A stretch of DNA of 64,000 bases from Aeromicrobium tamlense (GTDB lineage: Bacteria; Actinomycetota; Actinomycetes; Propionibacteriales; Nocardioidaceae), in the NCBI RefSeq assembly GCF_013408555.1, contig NZ_JACBZN010000001.1, forward strand, positions 1,550,001 to 1,614,000, in the 5' to 3' direction. Below the pieces are notes generated by a model. The model was not told the origin of the DNA, ran no database searches, and worked only from the letters and a program-made list of their open reading frames with translations. Of the stretch, positions 8,229 to 19,360 are shown in pieces (within the stretch, counting starts at the first letter, position 1; the number at the start of each line of letters is the position of its first letter). The position numbers and the translations under genes are program-made.

Positions 8229-8887
8229 TCGAAGACTGGATCGCGTGGTTCCCCGAGCTCCTCGACGGCCTGCAGATCAGCCTGACCGTGGCCCTCGCCT
8301 CCATCGTCCTTGGACTGGTCCTAGGAACGCTGGTCGCGCTGGCTTCGGTGAGCGGGCATCGGCCCGTCCGGTGGCTCTCCGTCGCGCTCGTCGAGGTGCT
8401 CCGGGGTGTCCCGGCGCTCGTGCTGATCTATCTCGTGTACTTCGGCCTTCCGGGCGTGGGCCTGACCCTCGAAGCCTGGACCGCCGCCGTGCTGGCCATC
8501 GGCGTGAACACCGCGGCCTACATGGGCGAGATCATTCGCGCGGGGCTGCTCCACCTACCGCCGGGCCAGTCCGAAGCCGCCCAGAGTCTTGGGCTCACTC
8601 GCCTGCAGGAACTGCGCGCGGTCGTGCTGCCGCAAGCACTCAGGACGGTGTTCCCTTCCTTGGTGAGCTACTCGGTGATCGTCTTCCAGGCGACCTCACT
8701 GTGCTACCTGATCGGCGTCCGAGAGCTCCTCTCCGTGGGCTTCTCAATCGGTTCGGTGACGTTCGAGTACCTCAGTGTGCTGACCCTGGTCGGCCTCATC
8801 TACGTCGTCGTCTCGATCGCAGGGTCGCGTCTGGCCCATGCCGTCGAGGCACGCAGCAAGCAGAAGACGTCCATCCCACGCAGTTGA
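8225..8887 (+). CDS. ABC transporter permease (His/Glu/Gln family), subunit 2
   Basis: 220 aa, a paralogue of the preceding permease: LVEVLRGVPALVLIYLVYFG, then QSEAAQSLGLTRLQELRAVV as the EAA loop and LPQALRTVFPS. About five TM helices. The two different permeases probably form an asymmetric channel. The C-terminus ends in a short basic tail. The lipoprotein gene follows after 30 bp. Confidence 0.92.
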   Translation: MIEDWIAWFPELLDGLQISLTVALASIVLGLVLGTLVALASVSGHRPVRWLSVALVEVLRGVPALVLIYLVYFGLPGVGLTLEAWTAAVLAIGVNTAAYMGEIIRAGLLHLPPGQSEAAQSLGLTRLQELRAVVLPQALRTVFPSLVSYSVIVFQATSLCYLIGVRELLSVGFSIGSVTFEYLSVLTLVGLIYVVVSIAGSRLAHAVEARSKQKTSIPRS

Positions 8888-8917
8888 TGCGATACCCCCA
8901 AGAGAACGGAACACCTC

Positions 8918-9754
8918 ATGAAGAAGACCCTCTCCACCCTCCTCGGTGTCGCCCTGTGCGGCATCACCCTCGCGGCATGTGGCTCCAGTGACGCGAACGG
9001 CTCGTCCGTTCCCGCCGACTGCGAGCCGATCGCCGAGGTCAAGACGCTCAAGGAGGGCAAGCTCACCGCCCTCGTCGCGGAGTACCCGCCTTTCATCTAC
9101 AAGGACGGGAACGATGTGACGGGCGCAGACGGCGAGCTGCTCAAGCGCGTGGCAGCCAGCCTGTGCCTTGAGCCTGACATCAAGCAGACGTCGTTCACCG
9201 CGATCATCGAGGGCCTGAAGTCAGGCCGCGCGGACATCAGCGCTGGCGACTGGACCCTCAATGCCGAGCGCAAGAGCATGTTCCAGGTAAGCGATCCGGT
9301 CTACCAGGATCTTCAGGGCGTCATCTCCCCCGACGGACTCGACACGGTCGACGACATCATGGGCAAGAAGATCGGCACCGCGGCGGGTTACCTGGTCGTG
9401 CCGGACATGCAGAAGGCGTTCGGCAAGGAAAATGTCAAGCTCTACCAGTCCGACGTCGAGGGCTACCAGGACCTCAAGGCCGGTCGCATCGACGCGTACT
9501 TGAGCGGACAGGGCGCATTGGCGTTCCTGCTCTCGCAGAACAACGACACCACGATGAAGAACGTCGCGCTCCAGCCGGACGACCGCATCCCGGCGACCGT
9601 GAACCCGTCCGTCGCCGTGGCACTCGTGGCGAAGGACAACCCGGACCTGCGCGATGCCGTGAACGAGGTCATCGCCGAGTACCGCTCGTCCGGCGATCTG
9701 GCGAAGGTCCTGGACGAGTCGGGCGTCGACCCGGCGTCGGCTGACATCGGCTGA
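8918..9754 (+). CDS. ABC transporter substrate-binding lipoprotein (SBP family 3)
   Basis: 278 aa. A signal peptide with lipobox LAAC places the lipidated Cys at residue 21, anchoring it outside the membrane. The mature part is a family 3 solute-binding protein: LTALVAEYPPFIYKDGNDVT, TSFTAIIEGLKSGRADISAG, IGTAAGYLVVPDMQKAFG and VEGYQDLKAGRIDAYL. The family binds amino acids, opines and other small charged compounds. Because the downstream genes are acyl-CoA enzymes, the ligand here may be a non-proteinogenic acid. ATG 8918 was chosen for its signal peptide. Confidence 0.92.
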   Translation: MKKTLSTLLGVALCGITLAACGSSDANGSSVPADCEPIAEVKTLKEGKLTALVAEYPPFIYKDGNDVTGADGELLKRVAASLCLEPDIKQTSFTAIIEGLKSGRADISAGDWTLNAERKSMFQVSDPVYQDLQGVISPDGLDTVDDIMGKKIGTAAGYLVVPDMQKAFGKENVKLYQSDVEGYQDLKAGRIDAYLSGQGALAFLLSQNNDTTMKNVALQPDDRIPATVNPSVAVALVAKDNPDLRDAVNEVIAEYRSSGDLAKVLDESGVDPASADIG

Positions 9755-9838
9755 TCCAGCGAACCACCAGCACACACACCCGCGTCCAGACACCGTCCCG
9801 TCTGCCACGCCATCCACCCTGCAACGAAAGGCTCCATC

Positions 9839-11953
9839 GTGGCCCACATGCCAGACTTGTCTGCGCTGTTCGCCCCCCAACACATCGCCCTCCTCGGAGT
9901 GTCCAAGGATCCGACCCGCGACAGCAACGCGTACCTGCGCGTGCTGGTCGACAACGGCTATCGAGGACGGATCACCGTCCTGGGGGCGGGTGCGTACGGC
10001 GATCCGAACGTCATCAAGTCCGTCGACGAGCTTCCCGAGGACGTGGACGTCGTCTTCAACATGCTGCGACCCGAACTCGCGGAGAGCACGCTGGTCACTG
10101 CTGCCGAGCGAGGGGCCAAGTTCGGCATCGTGTTCGCCGGCGGGTTCGCGGAAGCTGGGGTCGAGGGAGCCGCACAGCAGGAGCGGATCGTCGCCAACTG
10201 CAACGCCCACGGGATGCGCATCGTCGGTCCCAACTGCATGGGGCTCTTCAACACCTGGCATGACACCAACCTGAGCGAGATCGACGACGTCCTGCGTGGT
10301 CCGATCGGTGTGGTCTCCCAGAGCGGCAACAACGGTCTGACGATGGTTCACGAAGCCCGGCGCTACGGACTGGGGCTCTCGTCCTTCGTCAGCTTCGGCA
10401 ACCAGGCCGACATCCCGGCTCACGCCTACATCAAGCACCTCGGTGACGATCCGAACACCAAGGTGATCGCTTTCTATCTCGAAGGATTGCCGCCGGGACT
10501 CTCCGAGGAGTTCATCGAGACGTGCCGTGAGGTCTCGCAGCACACGCCGATCGTCGGTCTCAAGGGTGGACGAGGAAGCGCGGGAAGTCGTGCCGCAGCG
10601 TCGCACACGGCGTCCCTGTCCCAGGCGCCTCAGGCCTACTCGGCCCTCTTCCGTCAAGCAGGGATCATCGAGGTCGAGCACCTTCATCACCTGTACCCCG
10701 CGGCCGAGGCGCTCGTGCGCTGTCCCCCGCTGGCCGGCGATCGCATCTCCGTCGTGGGGTCCGGTGGCGGTCACTCCACGGTGATCGCCGACGCCATCGA
10801 GTCCGTCGGGCTGGCCGTTCCCGAGTACCCCGTCGAGGTCCAGGAGGACATCTCGACCCGCCTGCCCTTCGGTGCTCCCGTGAAGAACCCGGTCGACATG
10901 ACCGGCATGTATCTCAAGGACGCCACGCTGTTCGCGTCGCTCAGCCAGGTCACGCTGGACCGTGCCGCCCACGACGGCGTCGTGTGCTTCGGCCTCTACG
11001 GACCCGAGCACTGGCCCGCGACACAACCCGACCCCCAGCTGGTTCCCACCGAAGCGGGGCCCGCCCTCGGTGACCTGCAACGATCTCACGACAAGCCCGT
11101 GGTCTTCTTCACGGTCTACGCCGACCAGCAGCACGACCACCTCGTTCAGCTTCGTGAGGCCGGCATCCCCGTCTACCAGGACGCCGAAACGGCAGCGGCT
11201 GCGATGCGGGTGCTCCGCGAGCGTGGTCGTCAACTGGGCCTGCGCGGCGTCGACGTTCCTCCCGAGGAACTCGCGAGCGGGAGCCCGTCGACCACCGTGC
11301 TCGACGAGTCCCAGTCCGTCGAGCTTCTCCGCCTGCGCGGAGTGCCGTTCCCGTTCCAGCAGGTCGTGCGCAGCGCGAACGAGGCGCGACAGGTGGTCGA
11401 GTCGATGACGCGTCCGGCCGTCATCAAGGGCGTCCTGCCCGGCGTCGGTCACAAGTCCGAGCTGGGAGCGGTGAAGCTGGGAATCACGACGGGCGACGGA
11501 GCCGCCGAGGCGGTCGAGTCGATCGTGAGCAGCGTGGGTGAGCAACTCGGCATCGATGCGCTGAAGGGCTTCTTGGTCGTGGAGGACCTGGGACGCAACC
11601 GTGAGCTCATCGTCGGCGTCCAGCGGGACGACATCTTCGGCGCACTCGCGGTCATCGGTGCCGGTGGCGTCTACACCGAGCAGGTCAAGGACGTCGCTGT
11701 CGGAGTCCTCCCGCTCGACGTGGCCGAGGTGGAGCGCATGATCGACTCGCTGCAATCTCGTCCCGTCTGGAGGGGCAGCCGCGGCGAGCGACAAGTCGAC
11801 CTCGACGCGCTCACCAAGGTCGTCAACGCACTGCACGAGCTCCTGCGCGATGACGAATCGGTCATGAGCGTGGATCTCAACCCGGTGATGGTGACGCCCC
11901 AGGGTAAGCTGTACGCCGTCGATGCGGCCATCCACGCGAGGGCCGAGGCATGA
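9839..11953 (+). CDS. ADP-forming acyl-CoA synthetase (acetate-CoA ligase family)
   Basis: 704 aa, fused alpha and beta halves. An N-terminal CoA-binding Rossmann domain (IALLGVSKDP near residue 20; VGPNCMGLFN), a ligase domain with SQSGNNG, the phospho-histidine loop AASHTASL at about 252-259, and a C-terminal ATP-grasp domain (about 480-700; KGVLPGVGHKSELGAVKLGI). It makes an acyl-CoA with ATP going to ADP and Pi, through a phosphohistidine. GTG start with AAAGG upstream. It ends in a 4-bp ATGA overlap with the hydratase gene. It activates the acid taken up or formed by this cluster; the chain type is unknown. Confidence 0.92.
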   Translation: MAHMPDLSALFAPQHIALLGVSKDPTRDSNAYLRVLVDNGYRGRITVLGAGAYGDPNVIKSVDELPEDVDVVFNMLRPELAESTLVTAAERGAKFGIVFAGGFAEAGVEGAAQQERIVANCNAHGMRIVGPNCMGLFNTWHDTNLSEIDDVLRGPIGVVSQSGNNGLTMVHEARRYGLGLSSFVSFGNQADIPAHAYIKHLGDDPNTKVIAFYLEGLPPGLSEEFIETCREVSQHTPIVGLKGGRGSAGSRAAASHTASLSQAPQAYSALFRQAGIIEVEHLHHLYPAAEALVRCPPLAGDRISVVGSGGGHSTVIADAIESVGLAVPEYPVEVQEDISTRLPFGAPVKNPVDMTGMYLKDATLFASLSQVTLDRAAHDGVVCFGLYGPEHWPATQPDPQLVPTEAGPALGDLQRSHDKPVVFFTVYADQQHDHLVQLREAGIPVYQDAETAAAAMRVLRERGRQLGLRGVDVPPEELASGSPSTTVLDESQSVELLRLRGVPFPFQQVVRSANEARQVVESMTRPAVIKGVLPGVGHKSELGAVKLGITTGDGAAEAVESIVSSVGEQLGIDALKGFLVVEDLGRNRELIVGVQRDDIFGALAVIGAGGVYTEQVKDVAVGVLPLDVAEVERMIDSLQSRPVWRGSRGERQVDLDALTKVVNALHELLRDDESVMSVDLNPVMVTPQGKLYAVDAAIHARAEA

Positions 11954-12648
11954 GCGACGTCACGATCGCCCGCCAGGACTCGATCGTCACCTTGACATTC
12001 GATCGTCCGGAGAAGCTCAACGCCCTCACCTTCTCGATGTACGCGACGGTCCAGGCGGAGATCGAGCGCGTGGCCCACGATTCGACGGTCGCGGCGATCT
12101 TCCTCCGCGGAGCAGGCCGATCGTTCTCGGCTGGATGGGACCGCAACGAGGCGGTGCCCGATCTCGCCGAGGCGCTGCGCCGGACGAACGCCTGCCGTTG
12201 GGCGATCTGGGACTCCCCTCACCCGGTCGTGGCGGTCACGCAGGGGCATTGCCTGGGCGGTGCATTCGAGCTGGTGCTGCCGGCGGATCTCGTCATCAGC
12301 ACGGACGACTGCCTTTTCGGAATCCCCGAGGTGGCCGACGGCGTCGCCGCGGGGTTCAACATGCTCCCATGGCTCACCAATCACAAGAAGGCCAAGGCGT
12401 GCATGCTCACCGCCGGGATGTTCGGCGGACGGGCCGCCCTGGAGTGGGACCTCGTCACGCACCTGACCTCGGCAGAGCACTTGGAGGACACCGTGACGTC
12501 CGTCGGGGAACGCCTGCGCCACGTCGGCTCGAGCACGCTGGCGGCTATTAAGCAGGACACGAACCAGGTCTATGAGTCCCTTGGCATGCGCGAGCAGATC
12601 GACCGGAGCGTCGCTCGGCATGACGGTGTGAGGTTCCTCGATGAGTAG
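11950..12648 (+). CDS. Enoyl-CoA hydratase/isomerase (crotonase family)
   Basis: 232 aa, shorter than the usual 255-270. Oxyanion-hole segments RSFSAGWD and GHCLGGAFELVLPADLVIS are present, and both glutamates equivalent to the catalytic pair of rat enoyl-CoA hydratase are kept (Glu in GGAFE and in GIPEVADG). The region after PEV lacks the common GGTQRL loop (VAAGFNMLPWL instead), so the substrate or reaction may differ from plain hydration. It overlaps both neighbours, as expected for one operon. Confidence 0.88.
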   Translation: MSDVTIARQDSIVTLTFDRPEKLNALTFSMYATVQAEIERVAHDSTVAAIFLRGAGRSFSAGWDRNEAVPDLAEALRRTNACRWAIWDSPHPVVAVTQGHCLGGAFELVLPADLVISTDDCLFGIPEVADGVAAGFNMLPWLTNHKKAKACMLTAGMFGGRAALEWDLVTHLTSAEHLEDTVTSVGERLRHVGSSTLAAIKQDTNQVYESLGMREQIDRSVARHDGVRFLDE

Positions 12649-13138
12649 CCTCGGTGGGGCTCCGGGACGTCCCCGCCCGCTGCCACGGCGGATCCCGTTC
12701 GCCGCAATTTCAGACCTCGTCGGTCAGCAGTTCACCAGCCTCCCCTTCTCGGTCAGCGCCGACGAAGGCGCGTCCTTCATGGAACTGACCTACTTCACGC
12801 CGCTGGACAGCACGCAATGGTCGAGTCAGGTCGCTGGAGACATTCTCGAGGGATTCCACACTCTCGCTCTGGTGGACCCGTTACTCAACGAGCACATCCG
12901 CTTCGACCGCTCGGAGTGTTACGTCCTCAACTACGGGGTCGACCGGGTCCGTTTCCCCAGCCAGCTTCGCGCCGGGCAGGAGCTCGTCTTCACGATGGCC
13001 GTGACCGACGTGACGCCGCGAGCCGAAGGAGTCGTCCTGACCCTCGAGTTCGACATCACCGCGCAGGGATCCGACAAGCCGGGCGTCGTCGGTTCGTGGC
13101 GCCTGTTCATTGCACCCCACAAGGGCGCGAATCCGTGA
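12641..13138 (+). CDS. MaoC/NodN-like hotdog-fold hydratase
   Basis: 165 aa. DILEGFHTLALVDPLLNEHI followed by VLNYGVDRVRFPSQLRAGQE is the pattern of the NodN/MaoC-like hydratases, which share a hotdog fold and act on enoyl-CoA. The usual catalytic Asp-His dyad near the N-terminus is not clear (SADEGASFMELTYFTPLDST in its place), so catalytic competence is uncertain. Overlaps the crotonase gene by 8 bp. It probably works on the same CoA thioester as its neighbours. Confidence 0.7.
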   Translation: MSSLGGAPGRPRPLPRRIPFAAISDLVGQQFTSLPFSVSADEGASFMELTYFTPLDSTQWSSQVAGDILEGFHTLALVDPLLNEHIRFDRSECYVLNYGVDRVRFPSQLRAGQELVFTMAVTDVTPRAEGVVLTLEFDITAQGSDKPGVVGSWRLFIAPHKGANP

Positions 13139-13179
13139 CCATCTCCGTCCAGTTCCCCTTCTCTTCGCAGGAGCCTCCC

Positions 13180-14595
<1,416 letters not shown>

Positions 14596-14706
14596 TCAAC
14601 CTGAGAGAGCGAAGATGCGTGTCAGACACGTCACCATCCTGGCCCATCTCGGACCTCCTGCCCCTCAGCAGATGCGCAGCCCAGGGGTCTCTCCGTCGGC
14701 GCGTCC

Positions 14707-14742
14707 AGCCGACGCTCGCTCGTATCCGAGCGAGCGTCGGCT
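14707..14742. terminator. Strong hairpin between convergent ALDH and relaxase genes
   Basis: A perfect 16-bp stem (AGCCGACGCTCGCTCG and its complement) with a TATC loop, and no T-run on either side. It lies in the 265-bp gap between two convergent genes and probably separates the catabolic operon from the relaxase transcript. I see nothing else in the gap. Confidence 0.75.
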
Positions 14743-14860
14743 GCGCCCATTTCTGGGGTGGCCGACGCTTCTAACGCGCCCGGTCTGGGCTTGGACGCAC
14801 TTCCGACTTTCCGCGCATCCTGGCGATGTGACGCACCCCTTGCTGCATGCCCCAGTCCAC

Positions 14861-17800
14861 CTATGGGTGCGCAGCGTCCAGACGTACGGCCGAAAGTGGC
14901 CCTGTAGCTTCCGGGCGACAGGAGGTGGCGAGAGACCTAGCCCTCTCTGACGCTTCGGCGGCGTGAGCACGGTCGCGTCGTTGGTGGACGTCGGCGGCAG
15001 TCCGGTCCCTGCCTCCCACTTCTTCCGGATACCGGTCGCGGTATGCAGCGACGATCCGAAGTTCGTGCATCCAACGATCCAGCGCTTGCCGTCCAACGGG
15101 AGGCGGACCGAGGCGTCGCGTCCAAGGTTCCCCATGGGCGAGAGCAGCGTGCGCCAGCGCTCGGGCTTGGGCTTCGATGGCTGCTTGCAGTTGGGCCAAG
15201 GCATCGGCGATTTCTCCTGGCATGGCTCCGTCTGCGGCAGGGATGAGACCCCCGATGAAACGCACCTCGTCCCGGGGCACTTCAGGTTGCGTAACCCGTG
15301 CCTCGCGCGCGAGACGGTCAATGAGCACGGCTCCGATATCCTCCGCATCTTGTAGCGATCGACGATTGACGATCCGAGGCAGTCGTTCCGCGAGAACCAT
15401 GCCTGCGGCTTCGGCCCGGCGGAGCTCGGCGGAGAGGGGGCCAAAGGACTCCGCACGGATGATCGCGGAGACCTGCTCATCCGCCAGTCCGCTCCTCCTG
15501 AGCATGTCAACCCACCGATCGTGTTGGGCGACGGCCGCGAGTGTTTCGTACTCAGCCGCGACCTGGGCGATTGAAGACCAGCGCCGCTGTTCGGCCTCGA
15601 TCACTTGGTGCGCAGAGAGCTCGGCACCAGAGTGCCGCAAGACGCCGAGCATGACGGCTCTTGCGGATGCATCTCCGGCGTCTGCGGCGTGGGTGTCGTC
15701 TGGGCAGTCGAGCGCGACATAGGCCGCGTTCCGCTCTCGGCCGCGGGTCATGGAAACGTACAGGCTCTCCTTCGTTGTCGTACGTGACACCACGACGTGT
15801 GCCGTGTCGACCGTGAGGCCTTGTGCCCGATGGGCGGTGACGGCGTATCCGAGTTCGACGTGCTCGGCGACATATGTCGCCGGCAGAGTCGCCGCACTGC
15901 GTCCGGGCGGGCTCGGTCTTTCGACGTCAAGCGAGCCGTCGCGACCGACACTCGCGACGCGCCACCGGTCCCCGTTTCGGACCCAGCTACCACTCCCCTG
16001 CCCGAGCCTACGGTCGTTGGTCCGCGTGATGACGATGTCACCGGCGGACGCTCGAGTGCCATCGGCCAGAAGGACGTCACGGCCGGCGCTTGTGTCGCCG
16101 TCCAGGATCCGTTCTGCTCGGGCTCGGGTGTTCAGGTCGATCACCGAGCTGGCGGACTCGGCCACGAGGACGCTCTCGCGGCCGGCTCGGACATCGGCGC
16201 GCCATGCGAGATAGGCGGCGTCGTTCATGTCTCCTGTGGCGCCTTCACGAACGCGGCCGTGGCGGATGTAGGTGTCGATGGCTTGGTCACTCCCGCGCCG
16301 GAGCTCGAGGGAGGCTCGCTTCTCCCACTCGTGCGTGAAGCGATGAACATCGCTGAGTTCGGGGACGTCGTCCCGGTTCTGTGCCAGGAGATTGAACGCT
16401 CCCCCAGCATCAACCGATTGGAGCTGTGCCCAGTCGCCGACCAGCAGCACTTTGGCACCGGCTTCAGCCGCCAGGGCGGTGATCCGGTCCAGGGTGAGCG
16501 TCCCGGCGAGGGTCGCTTCGTCGATAATGACAAGTTGGCCGCGTTGCAGTTCGGTTCCGCCGTGGTCGTGGTCGTACAGCCATTTGGCGGTGTTTTCGCA
16601 CGCGATGCCCAGATCGTCCGCGAGGACCTGTGCCGCGGTTGCGCTCGGCGCAAGCCCAATGACGCTCCCTCGACCGTGCTGGGCCTGCCAGTCCAGACGA
16701 AGCGTGCGCATCGCGGTGGTCTTGCCTCCCCCCGCCGGCCCCACCAAGAGATCGAGTCGCCGTCCTGACGACGCGATGTTCCGGAGTACATCCCCTCCCC
16801 GCTCGGTTCGGCTCACTGCGGATTCGTCTTGAAGCGAGTACCGCGAAGACTCGCCGAGGCTCAGAGTGGGAGCCGTCCTGTCGTTGGCGCGCGCCAGGAG
16901 GCGGTCTTCCGCGCCGAGAAGTTCAACCGAGCTGTAGACGACGCCGTGCCGAGGTCGAAATTGCGAGGTGCCGTCTGCACGCGTAAAGATCGCCGGGGTG
17001 GCCGCGAACTCTGCCGGAGTCAGAGCGAGTGATTGTCCCTTGGCGTCGGCGACGATCATGGCCGTGACGTCTTCTCGATCCTGGGCGCTGGCGAATCGCC
17101 AGCCCATGGTCTGACGCGCCGCCTCGGCCCAGAGGTTCCAGTACCGCCATGTCGATCGCTTCTCACTCACAGTGTGGACGACGGCCGCTGCTGTCGACGA
17201 GATGACGTCGAGGCTGATGTCATCGGCGCGGAGCGCGGGTTGCGGTCGAGTTGCTCGAAGGAGCCCTCGGGTCCACGCCGACCCGTCTCTCCCGAGAACT
17301 CGGCCGGCGCGTGCACGCCATTCTTCTGTCAGGTCAGCCAAGGAGCGCACCTGCTTGTCTGGGCGGCTCGCGAGGGTCGCGTGGGCGCGAAGTCGGATGA
17401 CTGTCGTGCGGGACGGCCTCCGTCCATGCTGAGCGACATAGTCCTCGATGAGGCGGTCCTTCTCCAGCTCGATGGCGCGGGCGCGCCCGGAGAAGTGCTT
17501 GACAAGGAGGTCGGGCACCAGCGCCAGCTCCCACGCCGGAGTGCGGTCCTGGCCCCGCTGACGCTGCTCCCACTCCAAACCAAGATTTCGGCTGAGGCGG
17601 TCAGCGAGAACGGCGTTGTAGTGCTCAGAAAGCGCCACAACGGCAGCGTGGAGTGGACGGCTGTCGAGGCTGCGCCACTTTCCATCGCTCTTGGTCATGA
17701 CCTTGTTGGAGATGACGACGTGCGTGTGTAGCTGCGGGTCGCCGACGCGTGAGTCCCAGTGGTCGAAGGCAGCCGCTGCCACCCCAACGACCTCGACTTG

Positions 17801-18400
17801 GGCCACCGCACTTTCGCCGTTGCTCCGCCCGACCCGCGTGGCCGCGACCTCCCGCTCCAAGAGCGCCAGTACCTCGCTGACGGCGGCGTGGTGCTCCTCG
17901 ACGATCCGGGCCTGCGTTCCGGCGTCCGCGACTCCCCATAGGACCGACACCGACTTCGGCACTGAGAACGTGAAGTCGAATCCCGCCACCGCTCGGCTCT
18001 CGCCATGAGCTTGCTCCTCGGACTCGATGACGCCGAGCGCGGCGGACCGCTGGTCCGGGCTGAGCGCGGCGCTCAGGGTCGCAGCACGACTGGCCACTCG
18101 GTCGCGGATCGAGGCGTACTGCGGGAATGCAAGTCCGAGCTTCTCTCCAGTGCGCGGATCTCGTCCGGCACCAAGCAGCAACGCGAGTTGCTCCTCCGTG
18201 ACCGGCTCTCCTGGAGACAGTGTCCCCTCGCTCAGGGCCTTGAGTCCCGCTCCCATCCAACGGCCTGGCGGTGTGCCTGCCTCGGCGTAGTAGCGGGTCA
18301 TCGGCGTCGACAACGCGCGGTTGCCGTCGGCGGCCACGACGCTCTTGAGCAGGTATTTGTATCCGTCCCCGGCGGACATGACCTTCATCGATACCGTCAT
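14861..18400 (-). CDS. MobF-family conjugative relaxase-helicase (TrwC/TraA type)
   Basis: 1179 aa. N-terminal TrwC relaxase domain (about 1-330): candidate catalytic tyrosines in GDGYKYLL (14, 16), the FDFTFSVPKSVSVLWG segment, and the metal-binding histidines H214, H225 and H227 (DPQLHTHVVISN). A superfamily I helicase follows: Walker A VGPAGGGKTTAM (Lys about 560), VIIDEATL as motif II, VLLVGDWAQLQ as motif III, and GYAVTAHRAQGLTVD and YVSMTRGRERN near the end. It nicks at oriT, stays attached to the strand and unwinds it for transfer. It is transcribed away from the Tad operon; the 348-bp divergent gap may hold oriT. Confidence 0.95.
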   Translation of the reverse strand: MTVSMKVMSAGDGYKYLLKSVVAADGNRALSTPMTRYYAEAGTPPGRWMGAGLKALSEGTLSPGEPVTEEQLALLLGAGRDPRTGEKLGLAFPQYASIRDRVASRAATLSAALSPDQRSAALGVIESEEQAHGESRAVAGFDFTFSVPKSVSVLWGVADAGTQARIVEEHHAAVSEVLALLEREVAATRVGRSNGESAVAQVEVVGVAAAAFDHWDSRVGDPQLHTHVVISNKVMTKSDGKWRSLDSRPLHAAVVALSEHYNAVLADRLSRNLGLEWEQRQRGQDRTPAWELALVPDLLVKHFSGRARAIELEKDRLIEDYVAQHGRRPSRTTVIRLRAHATLASRPDKQVRSLADLTEEWRARAGRVLGRDGSAWTRGLLRATRPQPALRADDISLDVISSTAAAVVHTVSEKRSTWRYWNLWAEAARQTMGWRFASAQDREDVTAMIVADAKGQSLALTPAEFAATPAIFTRADGTSQFRPRHGVVYSSVELLGAEDRLLARANDRTAPTLSLGESSRYSLQDESAVSRTERGGDVLRNIASSGRRLDLLVGPAGGGKTTAMRTLRLDWQAQHGRGSVIGLAPSATAAQVLADDLGIACENTAKWLYDHDHGGTELQRGQLVIIDEATLAGTLTLDRITALAAEAGAKVLLVGDWAQLQSVDAGGAFNLLAQNRDDVPELSDVHRFTHEWEKRASLELRRGSDQAIDTYIRHGRVREGATGDMNDAAYLAWRADVRAGRESVLVAESASSVIDLNTRARAERILDGDTSAGRDVLLADGTRASAGDIVITRTNDRRLGQGSGSWVRNGDRWRVASVGRDGSLDVERPSPPGRSAATLPATYVAEHVELGYAVTAHRAQGLTVDTAHVVVSRTTTKESLYVSMTRGRERNAAYVALDCPDDTHAADAGDASARAVMLGVLRHSGAELSAHQVIEAEQRRWSSIAQVAAEYETLAAVAQHDRWVDMLRRSGLADEQVSAIIRAESFGPLSAELRRAEAAGMVLAERLPRIVNRRSLQDAEDIGAVLIDRLAREARVTQPEVPRDEVRFIGGLIPAADGAMPGEIADALAQLQAAIEAQARALAHAALAHGEPWTRRLGPPPVGRQALDRWMHELRIVAAYRDRYPEEVGGRDRTAADVHQRRDRAHAAEASERARSLATSCRPEATGPLSAVRLDAAHP

Positions 18401-18748
18401 CGGCTTTGCACCTCCCGCTCAGCGAAGGTGTCCAGCGGGGACCACAGCACCAATTTGCGCCGACTTATCCACAGGTTGCCCTTCACGGAGCCCACCTCAG
18501 GTGCCAGACGTGTAACCCTCCAAACACCGGTCGCGAACACCCAGGCGGCAGGGGGTGTTCGGAACCCGCGGCACACCTACGCAGCAGGACATCGACTTCG
18601 GGAGGCGGAATGGACGATGGAAGACAGTTGCATCTGGTCCTCCACCAGTGACTCAATAGGTCGTGATGGCGTTCTCACCGGCCGTCGGCGACCACGTCAT
18701 CTGCATCCCCCGCGCATCAACCGAGGGGGAAGGCAGGCATCGGGGGCC
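18401..18748. other. Divergent intergenic region, candidate oriT and promoters
   Basis: 348 bp with no gene. It contains a perfect DnaA-box consensus TTATCCACA at 18465-18473 and a 9-bp inverted repeat CGAACACCC/GGGTGTTCG at 18534-18542 and 18553-18561. The decamer GGGGGTGTTC (18551-18560) recurs twice before the primase gene. MobF oriT sites often lie directly upstream of the relaxase and contain an inverted repeat, so this is the best oriT candidate. The nick site is not identified. Confidence 0.5.
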
Positions 18749-19360
18749 ATGACGATCGCACGAAGCACGCGAGTTCTGGCGACGGCAGCACTGCTGTTCG
18801 TCGTTCTCGCAGCCTGCTCGGACAGCAACGGCGACCCCGCGACGAGCGACTCGACCTCGACGACGTCCCCTGCGTCCGCTACGACGCCACCAACCGAGTC
18901 TCAGAAGGCCGCGTCGGTAGCGGAGGCGAAGCTCCGCGAGTACTTCGCAGTCCGCAATCGCCTCCGTCAGGACCCGAGCCAGTCATTCGGGGCCTTGAAG
19001 AGGATCGCGATCAGTACGGAACTCACTGCCCAGCAACGGCTCTTCGAGAAGGCCCGACGCGACCGCGTCCATCAGACCGGTGAGACGAGGATCGCCGAGT
19101 TGAAGGTTCGGAACATCAACCTCGACAACTCTGATCCACAGGCCGGCAAGGTTCCCGTCGTGCAGATCGATGTCTGTTACGACGTCAGCGATGTAGACCT
19201 GGTTAACGAAGACGGCCAGTCCGTCGTGAGTGCCGATCGGCCCGAGACGGGTTGGATCAGGTACACGGTTGCGAACTACGAGTGGGATTCCGATCCCGAT
19301 GGCGCGTGGCGAGTTGCTTCGGGCCAGGACATCGAGCGAACGCCATGCGCCGCGCTCTGA
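18749..19360 (+). CDS. Lipoprotein at the head of the Tad operon
   Basis: 203 aa. Signal peptide with lipobox LAAC (Cys about 23), a Ser/Thr/Pro/Ala-rich linker (about 25-50), then a folded domain with LREYFAVRNRLRQDP and VVQIDVCYDVSDVDLVNEDG. No family recognised. It is the first gene on the plus strand after the relaxase and overlaps the next gene by 16 bp, so it is probably expressed with the pilus genes. An envelope accessory role is inference from position only. Confidence 0.75.
   Translation: MTIARSTRVLATAALLFVVLAACSDSNGDPATSDSTSTTSPASATTPPTESQKAASVAEAKLREYFAVRNRLRQDPSQSFGALKRIAISTELTAQQRLFEKARRDRVHQTGETRIAELKVRNINLDNSDPQAGKVPVVQIDVCYDVSDVDLVNEDGQSVVSADRPETGWIRYTVANYEWDSDPDGAWRVASGQDIERTPCAAL

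Noticed and set aside
9221-11935. 904-codon minus-strand open frame opposite the acyl-CoA synthetase
   Set aside because: Long only because the opposite strand is high GC; the plus-strand protein has all family motifs, and this translation has none.
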